DNA of 64,000 bases from contig JAEMBT020000154.1 of NCBI GenBank assembly GCA_018873245.2, forward strand, positions 1 through 64,000, written 5' to 3'. The notes below the pieces were generated by a model, which was not told where the DNA came from, made no database searches, and saw nothing but the letters and a program-made list of their open reading frames with translations. The DNA is from Archegozetes longisetosus. Its lineage: Eukaryota; Arthropoda; Arachnida; Sarcoptiformes; Trhypochthoniidae. A program made the translations under genes and the position numbers. Below, piece by piece: positions 50,068-61,870 of the stretch. Within the stretch, counting starts at the first letter, position 1, and each line of letters opens with the position of its first letter.

Positions 50068-51420
50068 GTTATACGAATGATAACAGACAATGGCTCAAAT
50101 ATGATAAAAGCATTCAAAATATTATTAATCGCAGAGCGGAGAAATGAATATTTTGAAAAATTGAGTCTGAAGTCGAAACTTTTGATTCAGTTATGAAAAT
50201 CATTTAGATATTACCGACGATGAAATCGATTGGAATGATTCAAATAATACAATAGATTCTGAAATATCTGAATATGAAGAAAGAGAGAGCGTATTATGAA
50301 TGCAATTAATTTGCGCATTCCATGTTATGCATACACTTTACAATTAGTCGTCAATGAGGTGCTAAAGTCAGAAAATATTAAAAATTTGGCCAAAAAGGTA
50401 CGTCATATTTCGCGTAAAATTAATAAATCTACAAATGCAATACAAAAAAACTTAAATTTTTATGTAATGTAACGCCGCCCTCATATTGCCCAACGCGATG
50501 GTCATCTCTATATATTCAATCATTACTTTAATAATTATCAAAATGAAATTAGGAGTATATGTGATGACTTTTCATGGGACCATTTTACGGTAAAGGAATG
50601 GGCAAATATTGATAAAATGCTAAAACTTTTGAAGCCATTTGCCGATCACACTAAACTAATTGAGGGCATTTATACTCAACATTATCTTCCCTTATCCCAT
50701 CAATTATTGAACTTCAAAATCATTTACAAATTACAAATAATGATTTTTTTGATAAATCTATTATTAAAAAAATGACTTCAAAAATAAAAAACAAATTCAA
50801 TTCATTTTACGATGTAAATGATGAAAACTTTGATCCTATTTTCATTACTTCAACTCTATTTGATCCTAAATTTGCATTGTGCTTAGATAGTCATAAAATA
50901 AATTGCATCACCGAATTTATTGAGAAGCTAAACACTCAATTGTTTAAATCAAATGAACGAAATCCTCAGGAAAATTCATCACAAAATCCTCAAATTCTCA
51001 CATCATTCTCAAGTGTAAAGGATGTGATTTTATCGGCACTAAATGAATCAAAAGTTAAATCAAATGTCGAAAATGAAATATTATCGTATTTATAATACCT
51101 TAAAAATCAATTTATTATGGACTTTGGATTAAGTTTAGATTACTTTGGAAATTCTTCTAAAGACACTCAATTAAAACTCAGCGCATTAGAGTTTTGGACA
51201 AATAAAATAATTGAAAATAAATTTCTAACTATTTCAAAAATAGCTTCAAATGTTTTGGTAATACCTGGACACAAGCAACAATTGAAAGAATATTCAGTAT
51301 TTCAGGTGATTGTTCATCAGGAAAAAGGCATTCGTTGGATCCAATAAAATTAGAAAATAAATTGATGCTAATTTATAATAAATCTCTTAAATTTTTAACG
51401 TGAATTTTCACTTTTTATAA
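50068..51420 (+). pseudogene. hAT transposase remnant
   Basis: Most of a hAT transposase catalytic region. Recognisable in order: ITDNGSNMIKAFK (50089), LRIPCYAYTLQLVVNEVLK (50309), NATRWSSLYIFNHYF (50492), the domain around ALEFWTNKIIENKFL (51184) and a C-terminal dimerisation tail ATIERIFSISGDCSSGKRH (51277) ending with a stop at 51401. Several frameshifts and stops separate these, for example between VIP at 51258 and ATIERIF at 51277. After the stop, repeats of AACTAAAACTAACGAAAACT look like the subterminal part of a hAT right end. The BED-finger N-terminus and both tips are missing, so it is not a clean insertion. Confidence 0.85.
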
Positions 51421-51644
51421 CGAAAATAAAGATTATAGTAACTAAAATGTACTCTCATACCAATTGACTGTGATTCTAACTAAAACTTATTCAAAATTTT
51501 CTTAACAACGTTAACTAAAACTAACGAAAACTAAGATATTTTATAACCCAGTAACGATAACGAAAATTAAATGATTTTTGGTTTCAAAACTATAACTGTA
51601 GCTAAAATTATTTCAAAATTTTACAACGAAAAAGCACTAGAAAA

Positions 51645-53739
51645 AATGTTCATAATTGACACTAAAACTAATTTAAAATTTGATATAAGTTACTAAAAGC
51701 AATTCAACGAATAAATGATTTGAAATATCTTTTAGTTGAATATTATTTTTTCGAAATGAACTTTATATTAAAGCTCATTAATAAGTAGTCAATCGATTAA
51801 TTGATAAAGTTATATAATACGAGTTAAAAATTGAATTAAAATAAGTTATAGGTTAAGACTGACCAATGTTTATTAGCTTTAAAACAAGCACTAAATGATA
51901 AAGGATTTTTCAGTTTGATTTCGATGTGTTTTCGTTATGCAACGATACATTTACTCAGATAATCGCAGATATTTTTAATATACATTTGCATACTTAATAA
52001 TCTTTAGTAGCGACAAGAAAAAGCTGTTGCTATACTATGTCAAACTGCTTCTAAATTAGATTTCTTATTTGCTTTGATTACTATATCAAGTATTCTATAC
52101 ATTGGTTTACATGCTTTATATGATGATCTGATTGAAACCATGCTTTCAATCACTATTCACTAAAATTAAGATTTTGAGTATAGAAGCAATTTGCTCGATA
52201 ATCAAATTAAACAAAGGAAATTATTGATTATGTCATTAGTCATCATTTGATTGAAGCAGTAAATGTCTAAATCTAAAGTTGAATACTTTCGAAATTTGTA
52301 CACATCGAAAAATGTTTTGAGGATCTTAACTAATACTTTCTAAAACTTTAATTCCGTGGAAAATTATAAGGCATCCATGCGACATACAAATTAATAAGAA
52401 TTAAATAATATGATTAAATGATATCACTTTTATATGTTACAAATAAAAGTGGTCAAAGTTCATTATTTTTCAGTCAAGACTCTAATTCTTTATTGTTTGA
52501 CTTTATAATAGTGTGATGATTAAAGTTGATGAGTTTTAGAACAAGTCTTAAATAATTATCGATTCAAATTATTTCATTGTGGACATCAATTCTACTAAAA
52601 TCAATTGTGGAAATTATTCCTGAAGAAAACCTATGGATGTCTTGTGTAAAGTTAAGATACAATCGCGCGTCAGTCGCATGTATTAATGCAACTTTTGGAA
52701 ACACTTATTTTATATTCTTTGTTCATTGTATAGAGAGGTGTGATGAGGTTCCGTCGCCACTCCAACCACTTCAACATTAATGTGATAATCATTTATGAGT
52801 TTTCGATCAAAGTATAGCACATCTGATACTGAATTGAGTGGATGAATGCCATGATTAACAGTGGCCAGAGCAATATCTGACAGTAGATTGTCCTAAAAAG
52901 TTTATTTCTAGTGGTTTAAGAGCAAGTACTCAACTCTCATTTCAAGTCTTAGGCTTTAGTGAAGTGAAAGTTTTCAACTTCTATGAAAAATTGATTTGTC
53001 ATGAAAACAATACGTTTTAGTTAACTGAATATAGTCAAGTGTGTGCTATATAGTTTTATTTCAGACTGAAATAACACTATAAATAGCACTTTATAGCACT
53101 GATCCGAACATATGTCTGACTAACAAAGTTGAACACATTTATAAATGTTGAACTATAGATGCTATGATAAGATGAGAAATTTTACCAAAGGCTTTAAGAA
53201 AAGTCTAAGTTCAAAAGATGAATAAAACGACTATTATTTACGTTTGATATTTCAAATAATTAAACTGACTTTGAATCAAAAGGTCAATGAACCTGAGAAT
53301 TTATTTTCTGTTTTCATTTTTCTCTATGAAAACTCGTCTACACTTAAAACACAAAATAGACTTCATTATTTAGTTTATACACTATTGAAGAGATATAAAC
53401 ATAAAATGAATGGATGTGAATGTGAATTGTCATAACCAAATTTTTACAGCTATCAATAGATAAGAATAAGTGATTATTCTGAACCAAATCAACACAAATA
53501 AAATAGAAATTAATGTGATTCTCAAAAATATAGCCAATAAAGAGGAAGACTTGTGTGAAAAATAGACACGAATTGACGCAAAATCGAAGTCAAACATTTT
53601 ATTCAGAAGAAATACAATCAAATAACTATTTATCAGACTTATTAATGTCTTACAGCCAATAATTTGGTCTCCATTCAAGTCTTCAGTTGACTTTATTCCA
53701 GACATGAATCAACATTTTGATAGCTTTTAATTCATGTAT
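51645..53739 (+). repeat. Left arm of inverted duplication 2
   Basis: 2,095 bp matched on the opposite strand by 57962-60056 (paired coordinates sum to 111701). Identity is high but visibly lower than in palindrome 1, roughly 98-99%, and drops towards the inner edge. The open frames shared by both arms have no recognised domain. Confidence 0.9.
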
Positions 53740-55095
53740 TGAATAAAAAAGATTAAACTAAAAAATAATACAAAAAACACGAAGTGCACATTTTACTGCT
53801 TAAGCAAAAACTTAGTAAATCTAAATATTGAAATGTTTAAATCAATATCTTTATATCATGTTTTATCTCTAATTACGTTAGCATTTACTCAAATGCCTGG
53901 AGAAGAAATTAATTCGAAATATCTCAGAATTAGGTTTCGAAATACCTGCAACTATGAAATTTCACCAGTAATTGTAACTCTGACTTCATTTTCATCTATT
54001 CCAACTTAAACCAAGTACATTTTTAAAGATAACTTAATACTTGCCTTTAATCTCAATTCAAAAAATTAGATTTCATGACTTGCAAACTTATACTGTCAAT
54101 TAGTTATCTGTAAAAAAAACTAGTGTGATTAGCGTTGAAAATAACATCTCTAATTATTTTATTTGAATTAAGTGTTCTCTAAATAGTTTCAGAAAATTTG
54201 CATTATCTCAAAGCTTGTGTTTCGGATACAATAAAAAACTGAATCGTCTATCATAAGTATCAAATCCTGAGTTCTTTGTTGTTTGGATGTGGAAAACATT
54301 AAGAATTACATAATAAATTAAATTATTTCTCTTCCTACTAATGCTATCGAGTATTCATCTTAAAATTATATCCAAAAGTTTATCAAAACATTTTTCCTGA
54401 GTCGCTTTGATAAAGAGTTGATAAATAATGATATGAATGATTGAGTCTGATTTTGAACTTTTTATAGATTAAGTTCACACATAAATCATATGCATTATTA
54501 CTAATTTTGCCAAGTCTCAAGGAATTGATCGGACAGTAGGATAAATTAACCTCTGAATCCTAACAATAGAAAAGAGTCCAAATGTTTAGTAAGTTATATT
54601 ACTCAGTGGACACTTTTTTTGACGAAACTCAGAGGTTAATTTATATCGACTGTACTGGTCAACTCCTTGAGATTTGGCAACGCTAACTATTATAGCTTTA
54701 AAACGAAGTGAACTCCATTATATAATTGCTCATATGAATAGAATGAATAAAAGTTGAAATTAACATTTCTAAAGTTTAGTAATTAGTCAATGCAGACTTT
54801 CGTGTTCTTAAAAATCACTGACTTAAATCATTTAACTACACGTTTCACGTTTATGAGTATATTTGTGAAAACTATCGCATAACATTACCAAATCATTGGT
54901 GCATTTGGTTATAACTCTTTATTTCTGATGGAATTCGTGTTTTATTGAGCTCATAGACTTCACGAAGTCAACTTTCTTTGGGCAAGCCATCAATATCATC
55001 ATAGCTCCAAACATTAAAATGTTGGAACTGCCATAAGACTTTCATGGTTTGAATTGAATATCAGTTTATGTGGGTTTGCTTTAATTTTTTATTCT
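53740..55095. other. Palindrome 2 spacer, left part, no gene seen
   Basis: AT-rich DNA. Apart from the foldback element at 54507-54680, nothing is recognised. Confidence 0.4.
54507..54680. repeat. Foldback MITE
   Basis: Imperfect inverted halves. TTGCCAAGTCTCAAGGA at 54507 matches the complement of CTCCTTGAGATTTGGCAA near 54663-54680, and ATAAATTAACCTCTGA near 54541 matches TCAGAGGTTAATTTAT near 54630. The centre is unpaired. Confidence 0.75.
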
Positions 55096-55822
55096 TCTGA
55101 TAAGTCTGATCATGAATTGAGAAATCTTATAAATAGGATAAAATTTAAAGTTCAGTAAACTAAGATCAATCAATGCCTTACTAATTGTAGGCCACGACCA
55201 TAACACAGCGTAATATTAAGAGAAAGCTATTGACAAATGATATTAAGATCTAAACTACCTCTAATTTGACCAAAAATTCATTTTTTAGAATGTGGTCTCA
55301 TAGTTTAAAATAACTTTATGAGCCGTATTCTGAGTTCTGCCTTAAGCTCGATCTCAACTTAAGTTAGACTTGGTGCCATTGAAATTTGTATTTTCAAGCC
55401 TAACTTAAGTTGAGATCGAGCTTAAGACAGAACTCAGAATACGGCTCTATATCTGACATAATCACATGAATAGCTTACGTGTTTGTAACCCATTTGGAAA
55501 GTTATTAAAAATAGTTAAATAGTAATTGAATTTAATTGAAAACTGATTACTTTGAAAACATTTGAACTTTAATCTAAGAAAATTAGTTGTTATGAACTTT
55601 TGTGTATAATCAGTTAGTGCACTTACTCTATAGTGTGTTCCGTAGATCCTAATTTATGTTAAAAAGTTTTGATTGCTGGCAGCGCGTGCTTTACATAAAA
55701 TGTAAATTAGGGACAACTACTTTCGAACTTTTTATTATAAATTTCTATTCAGAACTTGAAGACTACTACCAATGATGCACAACTTTTATATACGGAACAC
55801 ACTATAGCTAGTGTTTAAATCA
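55096..55822 (+). repeat. Dispersed repeat, copy 2, with embedded 128-bp palindrome
   Basis: Second copy of the 45298-46079 repeat, 727 bp. Its hairpin is at 55320-55447 and its arms match each other more closely than in copy 1, so this palindrome is less decayed. Confidence 0.8.
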
Positions 55823-56670
55823 GTCTATCTATTTTATTGTAATTTTGCTAACTACAACTTTATTTACTGTGATTTCATCTACTGACGTATTTTTTCAATG
55901 GATCGCTTGTCGAAAGATCGATCGTTCTGTCGACGAATCGTACCACATCAAGCTTAATGAAGAAGCAATTCATTATTCTCATATTCGATTAAACTAATTA
56001 TAGTAAATGTAACAATTTAGGGAATAAACATGAATCTAAGAATAGGCACTAAAATAGCTGTCAGATTGGCTAAAAGTAAATTATTCCAAATCAATAAGTT
56101 TTTAAATCAAGATTATACACTAAAAGTCATTAAATTTCAAAATGTGTTTCTTTTTCAAAAATCATATTACATATTATTACTTACTTCAGGCAAATAAATT
56201 ACGAGTTCTTCAAATGAAAACTCGCTCATTGGAATACCTATAAAGATTCTAGTATTCCTCAGTTTACAATTTTCTCATTTATATAAAGTAAGCATTCAAA
56301 ATGGAATGTCTTTTATATAAATCTTAGTATTACTGTTGGTTTTAGTATTGGATTTGACAATTGCTAGCACTTTAAAATCAAATTGATAACACATTTTTAA
56401 ACTATGATAAACTTTTAATAATTTATTATTAAAGCGTGTTGTTTTCAATTATTGAAAACTTTCTGACTCATAGTATTTTGTCAGATCTTTTCATTAACAC
56501 GACTCAAAATTCATTATTAAAAAGTTCTAAACTGGTTATTAAAATGCATTTATTGGTTAATCTCAATATACTTAAAACAAATCTCAACGAGTTGTCGAGC
56601 CCTAACGTTTATCGGCTCTTCTGCATCTTTTTAGGAGTGATAGAAGCATAACTGTATTCTGTTGATGGTT
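55823..56670. other. No gene or element recognised
   Basis: AT-rich spacer sequence. The open frame at 56436-56651 lacks any recognised feature. Confidence 0.4.
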
Positions 56671-56828
56671 CTGTGATCTGCAATTGCTATCAATCAAACA
56701 GTCGAAATAGCACTTCGTTTCAAAATATAAAACTATTTTTTTATTGTATTGGTCTAAAGACCGAATTTGCATGTATTGAAGCAAAGTGCTACTTCGAGTG
56801 TTTGATCAATAGCAATTGCAGATCACAG
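56671..56828. repeat. Short hairpin element
   Basis: Ends CTGTGATCTGCAATTGCTAT and its complement ATAGCAATTGCAGATCACAG are perfect inverted repeats. Pairing continues inward less perfectly (AAATAGCACTT with AAGTGCTACTT). No target duplication was identified. Confidence 0.75.
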
Positions 56829-56849
56829 TCCTAAACTTTGATCGAAAAC

Positions 56850-57501
56850 TAGAGGGACACATCATAACTACTATACGGGAGGACTTAAGTAATCGAAAAG
56901 GAGGACAGAGGAGGACGTTTTTATTTTTTATTCACATATTATTTAGTTTAATAAAGTTTGTGTCTAAATGAATATTATTGTTCCATATAATTGTTGGGAG
57001 AAGTAACTCCTCTGTTAGCGATCGAAAATGAAGTGTCACACAAATTGCATTTAAGATGATGATCGTCTTTTCGGGATAACCATAATTTGTATTTATCATT
57101 CCTCAACCACTTTTCGTTAAATACACATTGTATTTTGGTATAGTTAGATATACTTTTGCTCCTCTTCTGAGACATTGTGATTCACAATTAGAAAGAGGGA
57201 TTGTTTAGATTACAATTTTTATTACTGTCACATGCATTTGATAAGTCAAACGTATGATTGCACTATACTTGTGTATTCCCTTAACTGTTCCCTTTATAAT
57301 ATATGCGAAATTATACTATCTTTGACTACGAAAAAGGTATATTTGCCTTTTGCATACAAAACAAAAAATAATTATAGTCTCAGGAAATTTTAATGCTTTT
57401 TGTAAAGGAGGACATTGTATTGTCCTCCTCTGACCCCGGGAGGACAGAGGAAATTTTTCAAGAGGACTGTCCTCCCTAAAGGAGGACATGTGGTCACCCT
57501 A
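56850..57501 (-). mobile_element. hAT-type element with truncated BED-finger ORF
   Basis: An exact 8-bp duplication TCGAAAAC (56842-56849 and 57502-57509) flanks ends TAGAGGGACACAT and the complement of ATGTGGTCACCCTA. Inside the right end, GGAGGACA words cluster as subterminal repeats. A minus-strand frame from 57175 to 56975 starts MSQKRSKSIS and contains FNEKWL...YKLWLSRKDDHH and LKCNLCDTSFSIANRGV, like the N-terminal zinc finger of hAT-related proteins. The rest of the transposase is missing. The uninterrupted target sequence is visible at about 58895 (ATCGAAAACTCATAAATG). Confidence 0.85.
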
Positions 57502-57945
57502 TCGAAAACTCATAAATGATGATTACATTAATATTGAAGTGATTAGAGTGGTGAAGGAACCTCGTCACATCTCTCCATACAACGAACAAAGTTTTGGATT
57601 TCAGACTATGAAAGAAATATAAAGCAAGTGTTTCCAAAAGATGCATTAATAAAAGTGTAACGACGGTTGCGACTGACATGCGATCGTGTCTTAACTTTAC
57701 ACAAGGCATCCATAAGTCTTCAGGAATAGTTTCCACAATTGATTTAAGTAGAATTGATGTTCACAATGAAATAATTTGAATCGATAGTAATTTGAAACTT
57801 ATTGTGGAACTTGTCATGAAACTCGTTAACTTATATCATTAAATTATTATAGAGTAAAACAATAAAGCATTGGAACCTTCGCTAAAAAGAATGAACTCTA
57901 ACCACTTCTATTTATGTAACATACAAAAGTGATACTAAACTCCAT
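57502..57945 (-). repeat. Diverged direct copy of part of arm 2
   Basis: It aligns in the same orientation with about 58893-59290 at roughly 75-80% identity (for example CTCATAAATGAT and TTTACACAAG-CATCCATA blocks). This older local duplication is only on the right side and was hit by the hAT element at 56850. Confidence 0.7.
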
Positions 57946-57961
57946 TCAATAGTTGTATTCT

Positions 57962-60056
57962 ATACATGAATTAAAAGCTGTCAAAAAATTGATTCATGTC
58001 TGGAATAAGGTCAACCGTAAACTTGAATGGAGACCAAATTATTGGCTGTAAGACATTAATAAGTCTGATAAATAGTTATTTGATTGTATTTCCTCTGAAT
58101 AAAATATTTGACTTCGATTTTGCGTCAATTCGTGTCTATTTTTCACACAAGTCTTCCTCTTTATTGGCTATATTTTTGAGAATCACATTAATTTCTATTT
58201 TATTTGTGTTGATTTGGTTCAGAATAATCACTTATTCTTATCTATTGATAGCTGTAAAAATTTGGTTATGACAATTCACATTCACATCCATTCATTTTAT
58301 GTTTATATCTCTTCAATAGTGTATAAACTAAATAATGAAGTCTATTTTGTGTTTTAAGTGTAGACGAGTTTTCATAGAGAAAAATGAAAACAGAAAATAA
58401 ATTCTCAGGTTCATTGACCTTTTGATTCAAAGTCAGTTTAATTATTTGAAATATCAAACGTAAATAATAGTCGTTTTATTCATCTTTTGAACTTAGACTT
58501 TTCTTAAAGCCTTTGGTAAAATTTCTCATCTTATCATAGCATCTATAGTTCAACATTTATAAATGTGTTCAACTTTGTTAGTCAGACATATGTTCGGATC
58601 AGTGCTATAAAGTGCTATTTATAGTGTTATTTCAGTCTGAAATAAAACTATATAGCACACACTTGACTATATTCAGTTAACTAAAACGTATTGTTTTCAT
58701 GACAAATCAATTTTTCATAGAAGTTGAAAACTTTCACTTCACTAAAGCCTAAGACTTGAAATGAGAGTTGAGTACTTGCTCTTAAACCACTAGAAATAAA
58801 CTTTTAGGACAATCTACTGTCAGATATTGCTCTGGCCACTGTTAATCATGGCATTCATCCACTCAATTCAGTATCAGATGTGCTATACTTTGATCGAAAA
58901 CTCATAAATGATTATCACATTAATGTTGAAGTGGTTGGAGTGGCGACGGAACCTCATCACACCTCTCTATACAATGAACAAAGAATATAAAATAAGTGTT
59001 TCCAAAAGTTGCATTAATACATGCGACTGACGCGCGATTGTATCTTAACTTTACACAAGACATCCATAGGTTTTCTTCAGGAATAATTTCCACAATTGAT
59101 TTTAGTAGAATTGATGTCCACAATGAAATAATTTGAATCGATAATTATTTAAGACTTGTTCTAAAACTCATCAACTTTAATCATCACACTATTATAAAGT
59201 CAAACAATAAAGAATTAGAGTCTTGACTGAAAAATAATGAACTTTGACCACTTTTATTTGTAACATATAAAAGTGATATCATTTAATCATATTATTTAAT
59301 TCTTATTAATTTGTATGTCGCATGGATGCCTTATAATTTTCCACGGAATTAAAGTTTTAGAAAGTATTAGTTAAGATCCTCAAAACATTTTTCGATGTGT
59401 ACAAATTTCGAAAGTATTCAACTTTAGATTTAGACATTTACTGCTTCAATCAAATGATGACTAATGACATAATCAATAATTTCCTTTGTTTAATTTGATT
59501 ATCGAGCAAATTGCTTCTATACTCAAAATCTTAATTTTAAGTGAATAGTGATTGAAAGCGTGGTTTCAATCAGATCATCATATAAAGCATGTAAACCAAT
59601 GTATAGAATACTCGATATAGTAATCAAAGCAAATAAGAAATCTAATTTAGAAGCAGTTTGACATAGTATAGCAACAGCTTTTTCTTGTCGCTACTAAAGA
59701 TTATTAAGTATGCAAATGTATATTAAAAATATCTGCGATTATCTGAGTAAATGTATCGTTGCATAACGAAAACACATCGAAATCAAACTGAAAAATCCTT
59801 TATCATTTAGTGCTTGTTTTAAAGCTAATAAACATTGGTCAGTCTTAACCTATAACTTATTTTAATTCAATTTTTAACTCGTATTATATAACTTTATCAA
59901 TTAATCGATTGACTACTAATTAGTGAGCTTTAATATAAAGTTCATTTCGAAAAAATAATATTCAACTAAAAGATATTTCAAATCATTTATTCGTTGAATT
60001 GCTTTTAGTAACTTATATCAAATGTTAAATTAATTTTAGTGTCAATTATGAACATT
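57962..60056 (-). repeat. Right arm of inverted duplication 2
   Basis: Mirror of 51645-53739. Its inner edge lies about 17 bp from the older diverged copy at 57502-57945, so a pre-existing repeat may have helped the inversion form. Confidence 0.9.
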
Positions 60057-60627
60057 CTTTCATATATTCCCTGATCATTTCAGATATTCTCTGGGTAATG
60101 CTAACGAGCCTTCTATATGCAATTAACAATTCCTAATATTAAATACATTTAAAAAATCATATCTCCTCTCAATCTTCATACTTTAAAAATTCTTGCTTTC
60201 AATTCTATTCATCATAAGCTTTAATTAGATACCCATATTGGCTTGGTGGATGGTTAGGCGGGATGAATATATATTTCTGATTGAATCTTTTGTAGGAATG
60301 ATTTCATGTAAGTTTAAACTTGTAGTTTGAAGGTTATAATTTGCTATATTTAAAAAGCAATTTAAAAGCAGATGAAACGAATTTCTTTTTATCAATAATA
60401 ATAATGATAATAATAAATATTACAATGAATAAAACAAATAACCTCAAGCTTCTTATACTGTACAAAAAATAAAGTTACGCTATATTTCTAACAGATATCA
60501 AATAATCAATTATGTGAATTAAATGGTATGTGAATATAATACGGTATTATGTACCACATACTTATAAAACCGGTATTTTAACAAATATTATAACATTAAC
60601 ATTATAATAATAATATCAATTTTTCTC
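60057..60627. other. 3' flank of P2, no further gene seen
   Basis: The 90 bases next to P2 share words with the P1 3' flank (GTTAAAATACCG on the minus strand near 60570-60585). The rest is AT-rich with a simple ATAATAATAATGATAATAATAA stretch near 60396. Confidence 0.5.
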
Positions 60628-60876
60628 TTAACCGAAACTAAGTGGAAGAAATTCGCGTCCAATTGTCTCGTTGAAATTACAGCAATAACATATTCCAAAC
60701 AAAAACTGAAATTGGCAATACCTGCTTGAATCGCGACAAATAGTATCTCTTACTCCATTATTATTTCTGTAACAACGCGCTCTGTATCCATCACAGCTTT
60801 CCAGACAGAAAGCGTTACAAGTATTGTTGCAGACTAATAATAACATAGAATAAGCAAGGAAAACTAGCAACTTCAT
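60628..60876 (-). CDS. P2, secreted eight-cysteine peptide
   Basis: 82 residues, the paralogue of P1 with all eight mature-region cysteines and their spacing conserved, as is the NET sequon. The mature parts differ at about 9 of 60 positions, but the signal peptides differ at about 10 of 22. This P2 signal segment carries an extra cysteine (NNTCNAF). Slower change in the mature peptide points to selection for the folded product. It is transcribed towards palindrome 2 from a promoter that is duplicated, without its gene, at 49908-50067. Function unknown. Confidence 0.85.
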   Translation of the reverse strand: MKLLVFLAYSMLLLVCNNTCNAFCLESCDGYRARCYRNNNGVRDTICRDSSRYCQFQFLFGICYCCNFNETIGREFLPLSFG

Positions 60877-60906
60877 CGCGAAAAGTCAGTGAAACTCTGA
60901 TTGCAG

Positions 60907-61027
60907 CTCATTTTTATCATGTCAGCTCACTAGAATTGTCCTACAAATTAACCAGTTAGAAGGTTAGCATATTCTAAATAATTGAACTAAATAAAAAACG
61001 AAAATATTAGTCACTTAAAGGTTAATA
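60907..61027 (-). promoter_or_regulatory. Promoter of peptide gene P2
   Basis: The minus strand carries a TATA-like GATAAAAA (complement of 60912-60919) about 36 bp before the ATG and the family motif AACCTTTAAGTGACTAAT (near 61006-61023). Its TATA region is weaker than that of P1. Confidence 0.6.
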
Positions 61028-61042
61028 GTATAAGTTTATTAG

Positions 61043-61508
61043 CCCTTCATAAAAGATGTAGGGTAAAATGTTCCAAGTTTTACTTTAAAAATTTCGCTAA
61101 ATTCAGCGAGTATGATTCCTCAAGAATCTAAGTATTTCTCAGTCGTACAACTGACTCTGAATAATAGAAAACCTGATCAGTTTGGCGTTATAACTTTATT
61201 TTTAAAACGTTTTCTGACAATACTTCTTTCTGAAAACAGAAATTCGCTCCAACATTGCAGTGCTACGTAATTGCTACGTGTCACAACTTTAAATATCGGT
61301 ATTAGAAGTTTTAACAACTGACGACGTTGCAGGAGATAGTAGCTAAAAAATTAATTGACTAATAAATTGAAATATCGAAAATAAGGACTAACTTTGATTT
61401 GAAAAGCATTTGGATTAACCTAAAATAGATATAAGGCGAGGAAAACTTGAGGTAACATTTTAGCCCAAATTAATTGTACGTTTTCGGTAGCTAAGTTGTG
61501 ATGAAGGG
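61043..61508. mobile_element. piggyBac-like MITE, copy 2 (older)
   Basis: Same interior as 10741-11209 with many differences. Ends are CCCTTCATAAAAG and GTGATGAAGGG. It is flanked by TTAG on both sides in place of TTAA. The inverted fragment at 49908 still shows TTAA at the same end, so the left TTAG is a later change. It lies 5' of P2. Confidence 0.75.
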
Positions 61509-61737
61509 TTAGGCGATTTCATAAAAAATTAAGATATTCCAATGTTAGTATGCGTTTATCTCTACAATTCCAAACTTTTAGCCCTTCTCAGACTCAAACA
61601 GGGCTATGCCACTGATTGTGTCAAATAATATTAAGTTAATTATGAATTGGTGAATTTTTTTCAGATTCTAATTCCAATGGCTATAAAAAGGCCGAACTTC
61701 TTATTGAATTCAGAAATTAGGGAAGCTAAATATTATA

Positions 61738-61870
61738 ATTATCTTATGTCAATATTCGTACAACGACTTAACCTTGAACTTGAAACTGATGTCAAGATTA
61801 ACATTTTAAGGTCTTATTCGTTCATTTGTTCATTTTAAGGTTAGTATTTATTTTTTGTGTATTTCATTTT
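61738..61870 (+). repeat. Fragment of the fossil element family
   Basis: Matches 28326-28460 in the same orientation (ATATTCGTACAACGAC, AAGGTCTTATTCG). It is part of an open frame at 61647-61838 that I do not regard as a gene. Confidence 0.6.

Noticed and set aside
52577-53435. Frames shared by both arms of inversion 2
   Set aside because: They are shared because the DNA is duplicated. The diverged copy at 57502-57945 does not preserve the same frame, so there is no sign of coding constraint.
60390-60420. ATAATAATAATGATAATAATAA stretch as a possible minisatellite
   Set aside because: Only a short simple-sequence run with no extended array.
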